Shown here: piece by piece, positions 35,611 to 47,565 of the stretch | How the letters are laid out: each line of letters opens with the position of its first letter | Numbering within the stretch: position 1 is the first letter of the stretch | NCBI GenBank assembly: GCA_963693285.1 | Contig: OY848917.1 | Coordinates: 4,206,618-4,270,617, forward strand | DNA length: 64,000 nt | Source of the DNA: Xestospongia muta | Lineage: Eukaryota > Porifera > Demospongiae > Haplosclerida > Petrosiidae | Reading direction: 5' to 3' | Notes under the pieces: generated by a model | The model's input: only the letters and a program-made list of their open reading frames with translations | What the model was told of the DNA's origin: nothing | Database searches by the model: none | Made by a program: the position numbers and the translations under genes

Positions 35611-35901
35611 TTAAGTAAAGCAGTATTTGTAACATTTATAGACAAACCATGAACCATATACAATCATGAGGTCAATATATAATTATAATTATAATGATGT
35701 ATTTATATGATAATACATACAATATAAATCACAAAGTCAGATCATTATAGTATTTAAGACAACTGGTCACTCAGTATCTTCTATGTAAAGTCAATTAATG
35801 TTATGTTTGTATAAACAACAAAGAGTGTTTGACGTATTATATTATTATTACCTCCCTTACCTGTAAGACCCATCATCTCAGTTCCAATTTGCTTTAAAAT
35901 C

Positions 35902-37464
35902 CTATCTTCTTGTTTTTGTAAAAATGATGATAATAACTGTGCTTACTACTATTAACCACACACCAACATTGTAGTATTGTATCCAGCTCCATTTGTAACG
36001 AATAAAGGATGGAATACCATGATCATGTCCTACATCAGCATATAATTCTACCAAATCAGCACCTTTCTTTACTCCTCTACCAGCTCTTAATAAATGACTA
36101 ATTTTTCTAACTTGTTCTCTATAATGATCTGTCCTGAGTTTGTGGACTGATTCTATAACATGTTCCATCATCACTTCAGTAGGTGAAAACGATAGTCCTA
36201 ATCCTTGTGACTCTAGCCTACGTGCAATATCAAATTGGTCAAAGGCATTTGGAAAGCATATAACAGGTACAGAGTAATACAACGCTTCTAATACACCATT
36301 GATACCACAATGCACAATAGCCACTGCTACATATGGATGTTGCAGCATTGTTAGCTGTGATATCCAGGAGGAAATATAGATTTGATCTTCATTAGTGTTT
36401 ACATTGTTAAGTATGTCACAATTAGATTCATGTAATGACCACACTATGATGTAGTCCTTTGAACGTTCTACAAAAGCTTTTGTCATGGCATCAGTAGTCT
36501 CACCAGTTGTTCCCATACTAATATAAATAATTTTAAAGTCCGATGAATGGCTTGACAACCAATTAACAAGTGCAGGATCTAAGGGAGACAATGGTTGAAG
36601 AAACATTGGGCCAACATAATGTTGTAGTGGAAGTCTAGTTTTAGGCCAATCAAATCCAATCACTGAGTTGAATAATATAGGGTGCTCTACCATTAGTGTA
36701 GTGTAATCAATGATACCTTGTTGTTTGTCAATTTTCATTATAAAACTGACCAAAACAAATGTTGCTCTCTCCAGAGGATTATATATAATAGTGTTTAGAA
36801 ACCGGTCAATAAATGACATGTTGTCAGTGTATGGACTAAGAAATCTTGGATAAGGCCATGGTATTATATATTGAGGTTGCATCGGTGAAGTTGGCATAAC
36901 AATCATTATGTTTATGTCTTTCCAAGCTTGCGACATATAGTACATAAGAGGAAGAAAAGTTATGTCAGATACTATGTAATCATAATCACTGGACTTCATT
37001 GTATCTATGATTTTCTTCATTTTGACAAGATAAATGTCACCATCTTCACTTGAATTAAATAGAACATTAGTCACACTATACATCATTGTCAAAATGTTTG
37101 TATTGTTTCGATGTTTACCACCTTCTGTATCTTGTTTATATAGCCAGAGAGGTATAAAATCAGCTGATATAAATTCTATTCCTCGTGATTTGGCCTTTTC
37201 AGGAAGATGTTCATAACTTTCAACTGTTGGTCCCAATGATGTCACTCGGTGACCTCTGCTCACAAGCTCAGCTCCCAATGCTACTAAATTCATGAAATAA
37301 AATGGATACATAGAGTGAAAAAACAAGATTGACAACCTGGTATCATGTTTGGCTTCGTTACAAGTATAGAGCACCGAGGGGGTTTCTGTTGGATCACGAG
37401 GTTACTCACTGGTCGAAGAATGAAGACAAAAACAAATTACTAAAAGTGTATTAAGGGGTGACAT
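35902..37464 (-). CDS. UDP-glycosyltransferase (UGT family, GT1)
   Basis: From 37374 an open frame of about 490 residues runs to 35902. Near its start RLSILFFHSMYPFYFMNL and SRGHRVTSLG form the N-terminal acceptor-side domain. HCGINGVLEALYYSVPVICF then NAFDQFDIA is the UDP-binding signature, and a C-terminal membrane anchor (VGVWLIVVSTVIIIIF) is followed by a short basic tail. This is the layout of ER-membrane UGTs that conjugate UDP-sugars to small lipophilic molecules. A signal-peptide-like start lies upstream in the same frame at 37464 (MSPLNTLLVICFCLH), but a TAA at 37404-37402 intervenes. A 24-base GTGAGT...ACAG segment (37409-37386) would remove the stop in frame if spliced. The gene may be functional through that or another 5' exon, or recently disabled. 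Confidence 0.8.
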
Positions 37465-37593
37465 TTTGTAAGAAGAAGCCACACCCACGGATACCTGCCT
37501 ACTCGTTTTTTGTTATATGCTGTATATAGCCTATATGTTTCATTCGTTTTCGATAAAATATTTTTTGTTTGACAAATTAACATAACTGTAATT

Positions 37594-39425
37594 TCAATGA
37601 TTGTGAATATGACAATAAGCACAGCATTCGTGATACTCATAAGGTGTATCTGGAGCTAAAATTGTTGATACAGTATTGTCTCTGTGTAAACAAGTATTAG
37701 AAGTATCATCAGTTCTCTGTACATGATGACAAGGTGTACTTGATGATGAAGGAGTGAAGTCTGGTTCTAGTGACATGTCATCTAACTTAATACTGATATC
37801 ATGTAATTGTTCATCAACAGGTGTTGTCATGTGTTTCCAAAGGTCCTGTGTAGAAAAATTAAAATACCATGCCATTATAATGACATTTTACTTTGTGTTA
37901 TTGTCCCATCTGGTACTGAATTGAAGCCTTGATGAACAAATTGTAACCTCATTTGTTTAGTAGGAGACAACATCTTTCTTATGATCACTAGGTAATACTG
38001 TAATTGGCTGGAGTACCTGGTGCTTTCCACATAATCTAGATGGTCGTACTCTCCTTTCATTTCTGGCTTTACTTTGCATTTTATCATCAAACTGAGGACA
38101 TACCTAAAAGAATAGACTATCATTACTATCAGCAGAAGATGGTGACATACATCAACTATACTGCTCTACCTCTAGCTAGCAATAAGCTAGAAAGAAATGG
38201 TTTATACCATTCAACAAATCTACCAATTCTCCTCAATAAAGAGCATCAACAGTAAAAACTTATTAGGATTATTTGCTCAAAGGGACAAGTAATTTAGAAG
38301 ATATTAAAAAGTAAGATATTCAGTGCTAGTATAAGGATAATCTTCACATGATATTTATTACCTCATGGATATTATTACACAAATTATGTAGTATTCTATA
38401 ATTATAATAAGAAAAGAAAATTGCAAAACATGGCATCAAAGTCAAAGGAACAGTATTTTTATTAATGGAAAGGGTTTGTCTACAAAATTTAACAACACAT
38501 TTCAAGCAATAAATACATGTGATGTCACTAACATGTTTAAAAATTTCACATTGCTTCTTGATGAAATAGAGGTATAAAACATATACTACATATTTGTTAT
38601 GATACAAAGCAATTAGTATAATTTCTTTCATAGTATTTTTCTGGATAGTATACAAAGTTTGCCAGGTAGTTCGACATCATGTATGGTATGTATATACATA
38701 AGTATACATTTATGTAGACATGTTTATTGTATTATTGGATATGATTGTTGAGTGCAACGAATAAAATTAAACTAGCACATTGACGACCAACATTCATAAC
38801 AACTAATCAATTTAAATTAATACACTATGAGCACTACAATGTTGAGTGTGGTTATTTTAAGGTTTAGAACTCATTCTATTATTTGAGAAGAAATGTTTTA
38901 GCAGCACTAGAACTCTCCAATCTAAGTTAATGTTTACAGTTATTATCTTGTTCTATTCATTTTAATGTCTGCTTGTGATAACGTATTAGTGATAGCAAAT
39001 GCACTAGTTAACTACCATAGCCATGGGTATTGTATGTGACCAATAGGACCATTGGTTTTCTAGTCAGTGTACACTCACAAAAAAACATAACAGTGAATAA
39101 ATTTAATTCAGAAAATGGGATCACTAGACCTTTCTATCAACTGTACCTTCTTTTACTTAATTATCATGACTCCTTCATTCAAACTGGAAGTGTCTGATGA
39201 TCATGAATGGAAAAGAGTAGACAATATACAACTTAGTTAGTCTAGCCCTAGTTAGTCTAGCTATGTATATCTTACCCAATATGACGAGGAGGTCATGTTT
39301 TCATTATAATGTATTGTCTTGACTTTAACATTGGCAGGAGTCTTAACTTTATGGCGTCTTGGTACTCGATTGTTACTCGTTCTTGGAGGTGAGCTTTCAA
39401 ACTCTAAACTTGGCTTCCATGCCAT
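37594..39425 (-). CDS. Unrecognised multi-exon gene, possibly decaying
   Basis: The first exon (39425-39276) starts MAWKPSLEFESSPPR, has a basic RRHKVKTPANVKVK stretch and ends before a GTAAGA donor. After about 1.1 kb, a TTCTTTTAG acceptor at about 38112 opens a segment with VCPQFDDKMQSKARNERRVR and CGKHQVLQPITVL; a downstream frame reads MRLQFVHQGFNSVPD. A last segment (about 37835-37594) reads DLWKHMTTPVDEQLHDISIK, Ser/Thr-rich, ending CCAYCHIHNH. Joining the middle and last segments keeps no single open frame, so there is either an unrecognised exon boundary or frameshift damage. Basic, low-complexity composition suggests a nuclear or cytoskeletal protein, but I do not recognise it. The middle and last segments are duplicated at 39600-40025. 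Confidence 0.4.
38131..39275. other. AT-rich sequence, probable intron
   Basis: No domain is visible on either strand. A 103-codon open frame on the minus strand (38344-38655) has hydrophobic, low-information content and is not supported as a gene. The stretch would be intron if the exons on either side belong together. Confidence 0.4.
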
Positions 39426-39599
39426 TTTGTTATATACGGAGTAATGGGATGAGTGTTCAGAATGCAAGATAGTTTATTGACCACGCCATAATGAATAATA
39501 ATTATTAGTTGAAAGAACCTACCGATGAAAACCTACCACGTATAGTATCTATGCAATAACGAACGCCTTACTTCAATGTAAAATTAATATGTTTATTCC

Positions 39600-40025
39600 A
39601 AGTTTTAAGGTTTAAAGTCTAGTTTTAGTGATATGTTTATCAAACTTGTAATTAATACTAAAAACATAATAGTTGTTCTTCAATAGGAGGTGTGTCATAT
39701 GTTTCAAAGGTTCTATAAAGAGTAGATTATAATACCATGATATTATAATAACATCATACTTTGTGTTGCTGTCCTATTTGGTACTGAATATAAGCCTTGA
39801 TGAACAATTTTAACTTCATTTCTTTAGTAGAAGACATAACAACAACTTTCTTATGATAGCTAGGTAATAATAATACAGTAATTGGCTGAAGTACTTGCTG
39901 CTTTCCACATAATCTATGGTCATACACTCCTTTAATTTTGGGCTTTACTGTGCACTTTATCATCAAATTGAGGAAATACTTAAAAGGACAACTATCATTA
40001 TTATCAGCAGAGTACACTGACATAG
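39600..40025 (-). pseudogene. Duplicate of the middle and last exons of the unrecognised gene
   Basis: The minus strand matches 37660-38130: CTCAATTTGATGATAAA, CTTTCCACATAATCTA (its complement) and the segment before the last exon are all recognisable. Relative to the other copy it carries in-frame stops and a 5-base length difference near 39830-39850. It lies upstream of the first exon, so the duplication is either a separate degraded gene copy or a rearrangement. Confidence 0.5.
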
Positions 40026-40029
40026 GTCA

Positions 40030-40760
40030 AATGATCATTTAGGATAGAGTGCTTAGGTAAAAGGCATCATGGTTGAAACTCATTGACAAAAGCATTAAGT
40101 GCTCAAAGGGACATATTATTGTAATCTGAAAGATATCATATTGATCTAAGTAAGTAATCAATAATCACATGATATAAAATACTTTGTGAATACGATTATA
40201 TGAATGTTAGCATTCCATAATCGTGGTTTTAAGACTGCTTTATATATAAATTATATATAATATATTATATACGACAAATCTGGGCTCCTTAAGAAACCAA
40301 ATCATGGGTAATAAAAAGAAATTCAAATCGATACCACATAGAACAGGCTTTATGGTAACCCTTCTTCATCATTATGATTATAACTCACAAAAATGGTATC
40401 TTCCACAGAGGGTACTTCCAAGCTCTATATAAATCACTACTTTTATTGCTAAAGTGGTTGAGCTAAAAGCCAATACCTCCATATTTCTATAGTTGTTGTG
40501 GAGTAAGCAGAGGAAGAACAAAATAATAACAAAGAATATTGTGCCAAACCTAAACAAGCAGTGCTATACCACCTTGTCTGATACCATCCCCATTACTGAA
40601 GCATTAAAATGATGTCTGCATCATAGTAGTTTTAGAGGCAGATGTAGGAACTAGAATCATTGTGACTATTCTACTGGAAAGTAACACCATTCATGAATAA
40701 CTAATATAATACATTAATTAAGGCTATCATACAAGATACATACTTAACAAAATAATCACT
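40030..40760. other. AT-rich intergenic sequence
   Basis: Nothing recognisable on either strand apart from an AT palindrome near 40240-40275. It ends at the stop codon of the CHAT-domain remnant. Confidence 0.4.
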
Positions 40761-40761
40761 A

Positions 40762-41997
40762 TTAAATAAAAGGATAATTAAGTCCATAGGACACATAAGC
40801 AGCCCAGTTATACCAATGATCTCCATTTGCTTTCATCTCCCTTTTTGCAACAGCAAGAGCTTCAGAAGGGTGCACTCCTGGTGCACTACAAAGTTTATTA
40901 TAGAAATAGCTTGAGAACTTCACTGCCGATACATCAAAGATTGTCCATAATGTACCAATAACTGTGTTAGCTCCTGCTACTCTAGCATTGGATACAAGAC
41001 TTGCAACAGCTTCCTGTATAGGAGAATTACCATGTGCAGATATACAAGCAGAGAGAAAGACAAGATTGGTATTTTTAAGATCTACACCACTTAACCCAAG
41101 AGCAGTAATACAACCATTGCCAGCCTTGGGATGTATTTTGAATGGTTATTAGACAAATATGTGTTCGCTCCAGCTAGCATTAATGCAGCTTGGTTCAGAG
41201 ACCAAATATTTCCATGATATGCATTCCAATTCTTTGTTTCACATGACCCATGGGTAGATATATGAAGAAGATAAAGAGACTGTATATCCATTATGAAGGA
41301 TAGTATCATCTAACAAAATGAGTGGATGAATTTGCAAAGGAGCGTGAGATTGAAGCTGAAGAATCAATTCAACATTCTCTACTTCTTTTGAGACATAGGA
41401 AGCTGTTCCACCTTATTTGTAGCTCTGTACATTCAAAACATGAACTTAAATAAGTCACAGCATCAGTCAAAAGGCTTGGTGAGTTACTACTATTCTCCAA
41501 ATAATAATTAGGATTAGCAATAAGGTAACATTCATGAGGCTTTGAAGTCACTTTGGGAAGAGTGCTACTTTCAATTCTTTTCCAAATTCAGAGAACTTCA
41601 CTTGACTTAAATGTCCAATAGTGTACATTGTCGATGGTAAAAATTGACGAACACCTTCGTCAGACATTGAAAGGTCTTCAAAATCTTTAGAAATGCTTTC
41701 TTTATGACTATCTTTTGTCTTCATTTCCATTATGTATGCAAGTGTGGACATTAAAATCAATTCACTTGGTGATGTCAAAACAGTTGTTGTATGAGTTTCA
41801 AAAATACACTTACCCTCTTGGAGAGGCAACAAATCTAGAGGAAGGCTACCCATCAGACCATCTGCAGGAAAGACAACAATACGATTTATATCATTTATAA
41901 TTGTTTTCTTAATAGATGGTGGAAAAAGCAAAGATGAAAGGTGTGTTGCTTCTGCCTGGTAGTTGTGCAAGATCAACAATTTCTGTTCTACTATCAA
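40762..41997 (-). pseudogene. CHAT-domain (caspase-like) protein gene, frameshifted
   Basis: Minus-strand frames line up along a CHAT domain. RIVVFPADGLMGSLPLDLL and TTTVLTSPSELILM come first (41997-41548), then HECYLIANPNYYLEN (41551-41369), then LYLLHISTHGSCETKNWNAY with the catalytic His (41309-41091). The last frame reads GVDLKNTNLVFLSACISAHG with the catalytic Cys, and VAGANTVIGTLWTIFDVSA, ending AYVSYGLNYPFI (about 41130-40762). CHAT proteins are clan CD cysteine peptidases, often joined to TPRs. Three frame changes separate the four pieces, yet the His and Cys are both preserved. Either the gene is recently dead or the assembly has small errors. No TPR repeats were identified upstream. 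Confidence 0.7.
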
Positions 41998-42049
41998 TTA
42001 ACTTCCAGTGTCTTCTTCCATTTCGACATTGCTTCAACTACAGCAAGTG

Positions 42050-43975
42050 AATCAAAAGTATTGATGATTGGTTGTTCAGAGTTGTGTGATATAATATAGT
42101 TGATGATGTAGTAGAGTATCTCAAGACAGAGTTATTGGATTTGGATGAAAATGTCCTTGAAAACTTTTGAAAGAATAAGATAGATGGCTCTGTCTTCATT
42201 GAACTAAACGACGAGTATTTGAAAGACCTCTGCCCCATCCTTGGAAGTTTTATCAAAATTCGTAAACTTGTCCAGATTTCAATAGAGCCACATTCTGTGT
42301 TACCAAACCCTGTTCCCCCTCTTGTTCCAAGTACTCCTGATAGTTGCAGCTCTGATCCACGATCACTCAAGGTGGCAACCACTCCTGATTGTCACATTTA
42401 TGCTACCCAATCAGTTAAGGTACATAGCTGTGTTAGAAGAAGTGTTCATACATGGTATTTACTTGAATTGTTTTTAACTTTAATATTCTATACTCAACTG
42501 TAAGTGATGACATAGTGTCAACTCCAACTTCAGATGTCATTCACTGGGAAGAATCAGTAAAGATCCCCACAAGATTCTCCCGTGCAAGTTAACTTGCGTT
42601 TTTATTGTATACATATACCCCACTCCAGGGAACGAGCACAGCTTTGAAAAATGGAGTTTTGACTCCACAAGCTAGAAACGAAATAATTGACGCATTATCA
42701 AGCTTATAAAGCTGTACACAACTCACACTACAGCTAAAAAGCTTAGGAGGGTAGCAGAAAGACTTGTCTCACAGTATCCTTGCCTTTGTGACTCAGTTGG
42801 GAGGGGCTATGTAAGTGTATATAACTTGGAATGAACTGACATGACATTTCTGTAGAACTCTTGGAAGAAGAGATTACAAAGCAAATTTAAAAAATTACAC
42901 AGGCCAGAGAGAGCATATGCTTGTGGCATAATCATTGAAGGTGGACCTGAAATGAAAGAACAAAAGGAATCATATACATCCACACAGACTGAGAATACAA
43001 CAAGTTCAGATATGGATGAGTACCATCGACAATTAGACAAACTGAAGACTTTGAACCAGTCCAAGAAATGGACTTTGTCGGCTCTAAAGTCACTCGTATC
43101 AGAAACTTCTAGTATGTTTGTGTTCTCAATTCATATATTTATTTATCTATTCTTTTTTTTTAAACATCCACAAATAGTAAGTGACCTAATAGCTTAATTG
43201 ATTTAAAATTAAAAAAAACTGTTGGCTGTTGCAGGAGCTTGCCATTGTGATAGATATGAGTACTGATGACATGGATTGTAAATTATTGAAGGTTTTGAAA
43301 CAGGTCATGATATATTCTGACTTGGACACACACAGGGAAGTTAAGTGATTACTTGTGATGTATAAGGCCTTGGAGAACCCAACTAATGGTTAGCACTAAA
43401 ATCAATTATAATGATGTTAACTGCTCATCTAGACCAGCTTTGTGCATTTGCTTTATTTACTGTATCACATGTCATAACACAGAGGGACAAGGAAAAGAAT
43501 ACTGTGTTCATGCCATGCAGTCTTAATTGGTAAGTAAATAATTTCTCTGAACTAAATTACATTTATATGTAGGGACAGCATTTGGATGTTGAAGAGTCAA
43601 TTCAATCTGTATCGTCACCTCATCCCCTGATCGTTGGACTAGGTGAGAGCTTGAATAATCTAGTGGACTTTCTGGTTGTTGACGAAAACAATGTTTTGAC
43701 AATCCCTAATCTGATGACAGCTGTTCATTCTTGTTTGGCATGTTACTATTTGTTTAACATAGCTTATCCTCCAAAGATGAAAGCAATGGAATTGTTTTTA
43801 GAGGCTGCGTATCAGATGAAACCTTCAGCAAAGATTCCATTACATCTCCAAGGATTTCTCAAAAATTACAGTATGACTATTGAGTATTGCTTTTATTGTG
43901 TGTTGATTCATTTATTCACAACTTCCTTTCAGTATTCCTTGTTTTGTTTTTTCTTTTATTGATTTTTGTAAGCCT
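42050..43975 (+). pseudogene. SAMD3-like (SAM domain) gene, decayed
   Basis: A SAM domain begins at about 42104 (VEYLKTELLDLDENVLENF), is cut by a TGA, and continues DGSVFIELNDEYLKDLCPIL and GSFIKIRKLV (42180-42260). Downstream come GVLTPQARNEIIDALSSL, RVAERLVSQYPCLCDSVGRG (42740-42800), LQSKFKKLHRPERAYA and a charged stretch ending KLKTLNQSKKW (42860-43080). A last segment reads ESLNNLVDFLVVDENNVLTI and CYYLFNIAYPPKMKAMELFL (43580-43860). This order of modules is that of vertebrate and invertebrate SAMD3-like proteins, whose function is poorly known. Internal stops and frame changes indicate decay. It is divergently arranged with the CHAT gene; the two remnants are about 100 bases apart. Confidence 0.6.
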
Positions 43976-44029
43976 TTTGATGTGAAAAAACTAGATTATA
44001 TAGACACTGAAAGTGTTGTGGGAAACATT

Positions 44030-44370
44030 CTATGGTGCCAACTTGACACCAATGAGTGTGTTATGTGAAGAGTTACATGGTGTTTAATTGACACCATTAC
44101 CTTAGTGTCAATACTGAAACCATTACTGGTGTCATTCTTGCACAGACTGTTGACACCACATTTTGGTGTTACCATGACACCAGCGATTTTACAGTAATAC
44201 TATGGAATCTAGACTCTATGTAAATTACTCACTGTATAATTTGTTTGCACGTAAAATATAACATGTTACACAGTGAATAATTCACAAGAAGTCTATATTC
44301 CATAGTAATCCAACCATTTCAGGTACAGATAGTTGTTAAAATGATCATATTAATTTACAGTGATATCATT
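44030..44370. repeat. TGGTGTCA hairpin followed by an ACTATGGAAT hairpin
   Basis: Bases 44030-44195 contain at least five copies of GGTGTCA or its complement TGACACC in both orientations. Bases 44205-44310 form a hairpin whose arms start TACTATGGAAT and end ATTCCATAGTA. Parts of both recur at 22120-22300 and 55800-55930. Confidence 0.6.
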
Positions 44371-44373
44371 AAT

Positions 44374-44875
44374 AAATAGACCACTTTAAAAACTGATACA
44401 ATATACACTTAAATAGCATTTTGTTATTTTAGTGAGACCTTTGTTACTATAGTTTCATCAATATGATGGAGTCCCAATTAAAGGTTACAACAAAACCAAA
44501 ATTAGTCTAACTCAATGTACATCAGTATGCCAAAAAGTAATCTGTATTTTATTGCCCAAATATTCAAACCATGAGCAAGAAATGGATACTATTTTAACTA
44601 ATTTAAAATAGTATCCAGTCCTTCAATTGAAGCCATGAGCAAGGGATTTCTTTTTAATTTCAAATGGCCTTATACATATTGAGTTAGACTGATTTTGGCT
44701 TTATAGTAACTTAGAATTAGGCTTACATTGTATTGATGAAACTATGGTAACAAAGACATTGGTTGAAATGACAAAATGCTTTCTAAGTAATAAATCTTAT
44801 TTTTTGTTATATAGTACTATTATTATAACACATCTGTTGTATTAAAATAATACAGTTACAATGTGTTATTATTTC
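44374..44875. repeat. Foldback repeat upstream of FucT-3
   Basis: Same element, orientation and position as at 1454 and 22364. A short deletion is visible near 44815 relative to the others. Confidence 0.75.
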
Positions 44876-44979
44876 CTGCATACCTTACATTCCTCCATAT
44901 CAAGTTAGGGGTGGTTCAGCCTAGCCTCGCGTAGGCAGCCTATGACCGCTTCCTGAAGGTAGGCGCTAGGCTCAGGCTA

Positions 44980-46605
44980 ATGGCTGTATTACATATGCCT
45001 AGTAAGAAATTCTTCATGAAACTGACTTACTTTTGTCTAGCGCTGTTTTTAATGTGTTATATTGCCTATAAACTGACAGAAAAACCCAGGAAAGATACTT
45101 CTGCCAGACCACAAAAACCTAGTAAAATTGACCTCACCACTTTCATTGACCAAATTGCTCCACGAAAAAAGCCTCCATCAGAGTTTACGACAACTAGACC
45201 TCCTGGATCTGTGACTACGTCAACATCAAATTCTAAGCCATCAAAAATAACCCCTGGTATTCCTGCGGTTAAATCTTCTGTATCATGGAAAATGTATGGT
45301 GTGGCTAAATTTTCAGATAAAGAACTCAATCGTGATTTAACAGGCATACCATCTGGTCAAGATAAAACCATGTCACCTGATGCTTGTAAAAAGCATTCCA
45401 AAAAACTACTAGACAATGTGCCAGCTGATCTTCAGGAAAAGATGTTGAATGGTTCGCCTCTCACCTGCTATCCCGGAAAGGAGGGAATGTTTCCTAAGAA
45501 ATATGAAAAACTGCTTAAAATTTTGTCTAAGTATGCTGAACTTCATCATTCATTGTCAAAAAAGCCAAGAGAAGTCAGGACATTAGTATGGCAGTGCCAT
45601 AAAAGTCAACAGTGTGGTGGATTTTCAGACAGAATGAAAGGTATTTCTTTGGCTATGTTGTTAGCTGTAGCTAGCAACAGACGATTAGTGTTAGACTGGG
45701 AGATGGTTCATGAAAGAGTCTACTTAAAACCTAATGTGATTAATTGGAGTGATGATTTTTTATCTGATGTTTTAGGACCACAAAAACATCACAAAAAGGT
45801 TCCTCATATGGTTAAATTTACTTTATACGAAACTGGTCATAGTCCACCATATATGAGTATGTCCAAAAAACAATGGAATAATTACTTAAAAATCATAACC
45901 GGAAACGAACATGTTGTTGTTATGTTGACCAACATGGAAGTATCCCTTCTTAATATGTCTAGAACCAAACAAAAGTGGCTAGAAGATTATTTTGTTTCAG
46001 CAGGTTTGTCTCAATTGTCTGATCATGACTTGGATGATATTCTAGGAATAGTTTTTAGATATTTGTTTCAATTGGATAATAAACTTCTGGTAGAGTATGC
46101 TAGTGCTAAGCGTACATTAAGACTTACCAACAAGCCCTATGTAGGAATCCATTTAAGGACTGGTTTTATTGGAGTGAAACAAGTCAGTGACTATGGTCCC
46201 AACCATCCAAAGTTCATGAGACAAAACAAGTGGAAGGAAGCATTGAATTGTGCTGTTAGAACAGCTGATAAATTTCTAGGAAATAATAGTCTTTTATTTT
46301 TGGCGACAGATTCGAATTTAGCAAAGGAAATGGCCATTGATGCATATGGAGCAAGGTTTAGGACATTGGACAATTATTTGCTACATGTAGACCTGTTGAA
46401 TACAAACCCATCTAAAGGACAGTCTATTGAAGGATCCCTTTATACCTTGATTGATCTTCTTTTCCTTGCAGAGTCTTATGTACAAGTGAGGGGAGTTAGT
46501 GGATATGCTTGGGTCGCTGGTCTTATTTGTGGACCACTACCAAACCAACATCTTGTTGATAGTGTTACTTGTAAAATGGATAATTTGAATACCATTCATA
46601 TTTAA
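44980..46605 (+). CDS. Fucosyltransferase-like Golgi glycosyltransferase, copy 3
   Basis: Intact 541-residue type II membrane enzyme, colinear with copy 1 and without internal gaps: tail, anchor (about 15-32), Ser/Thr/Pro-rich stem, then the catalytic domain with CGGFSDRMKG at 212-221 and GIHLRTG at 389-395. By direct reading there are about 23 residue changes against copy 1, and 13 of them fall in the first 121 residues (anchor and stem), so the catalytic part is more constrained. The role inferred is fucosyl transfer in the Golgi; acceptor unknown. GC-rich leader and AATAAA immediately after the stop are shared with the other copies. GT6-3 follows 4.0 kb downstream on the same strand. Confidence 0.65.
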   Translation: MAVLHMPSKKFFMKLTYFCLALFLMCYIAYKLTEKPRKDTSARPQKPSKIDLTTFIDQIAPRKKPPSEFTTTRPPGSVTTSTSNSKPSKITPGIPAVKSSVSWKMYGVAKFSDKELNRDLTGIPSGQDKTMSPDACKKHSKKLLDNVPADLQEKMLNGSPLTCYPGKEGMFPKKYEKLLKILSKYAELHHSLSKKPREVRTLVWQCHKSQQCGGFSDRMKGISLAMLLAVASNRRLVLDWEMVHERVYLKPNVINWSDDFLSDVLGPQKHHKKVPHMVKFTLYETGHSPPYMSMSKKQWNNYLKIITGNEHVVVMLTNMEVSLLNMSRTKQKWLEDYFVSAGLSQLSDHDLDDILGIVFRYLFQLDNKLLVEYASAKRTLRLTNKPYVGIHLRTGFIGVKQVSDYGPNHPKFMRQNKWKEALNCAVRTADKFLGNNSLLFLATDSNLAKEMAIDAYGARFRTLDNYLLHVDLLNTNPSKGQSIEGSLYTLIDLLFLAESYVQVRGVSGYAWVAGLICGPLPNQHLVDSVTCKMDNLNTIHI

Positions 46606-47051
46606 TCAATAAATTTCATAGTTATCTATTTTCTTACTGTGTTTTCACAAGTGATGATCAAGGGTAGTAATTTGATATGTTAATAATTATACATGTATGT
46701 ATATATAAACATTACTTCACTTGTAATATAGGCAATGAATAGTAATAAAATAATACTTCATGTTAAGTTATAGTAATGTTGAAATTATTAAATTCCACAA
46801 ACTTTGTCATTTTACAATTGTCAAAAAGTAGTACTAAAACGAGAATGCCCTATTATTGTACACACAGTAAATATTGCTAATAAAGTGAAAAATGTATCCA
46901 AATTTGAACAATGTACAACACACAACACTTGTTTTGCCAGCAAATTTAATATCAACTAGTATGTTACACTATCAATAGTTTAACTTGATCTGCTACAGTG
47001 ACAAAGTCAGGTAGATTAATCTGTAATGTAAAGAGACATAGGTATCATTAG

Positions 47052-47565
47052 TAAATGGACCTCTTAGTAAACTGATAGAAGATACACTTAAAATAGCATT
47101 TTGTTATTTTAGTGAGACCTTTGTTACTATAGTTTCATCAATATGATGGAATCTCAATTAAGGGTTACCACAAAACCAAAATTAGTCTAACTCAATGTAC
47201 ATCAGTATGCCAAAAAGTAATCTGTATTTTATTGCCCAAATATTCAAAACACGAGCAAGAAACGGATACTATTTTAACTAATTTAAAATAGTATCCAGTC
47301 CTTTAATTGAAGCCATGAGCAAGGGATTTCTTTTTAATTTCAAATGGCTTTATACATATTGAGTTAGACTGGTTTTGGCTTTATAGTAACTTAGAATTAG
47401 GCTTACATTGTATTGATGAAACTATGGTAACAAAGACCTTGGTTGAAATGACAAAATGCTTTTCTAAGTGATAAGCCTTATTTTTTGTTATATAGTATCT
47501 ATTGTACTATCATTATAACACATTTGTTATATTAAAATAATACAGTTACATTGTGTTATTATTAC
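47052..47565. repeat. Foldback repeat downstream of FucT-3
   Basis: Second direct copy of the foldback element flanking FucT-3. Its arms and centre match the copy at 3998. Confidence 0.75.

Noticed and set aside
38344..38655. 103-codon minus-strand frame rich in Ile, Tyr, Lys and Cys
   Set aside because: AT-rich low-information sequence, no homologous copy, no domain; treated as intron.
42038..42382. 114-codon minus-strand frame
   Set aside because: Opposite a clear SAM domain on the plus strand.
44030..44195. Repeated TGGTGTCA units as a CRISPR-like array
   Set aside because: Units alternate in orientation, are only about 8 bases long and have irregular spacing; a hairpin element explains them.
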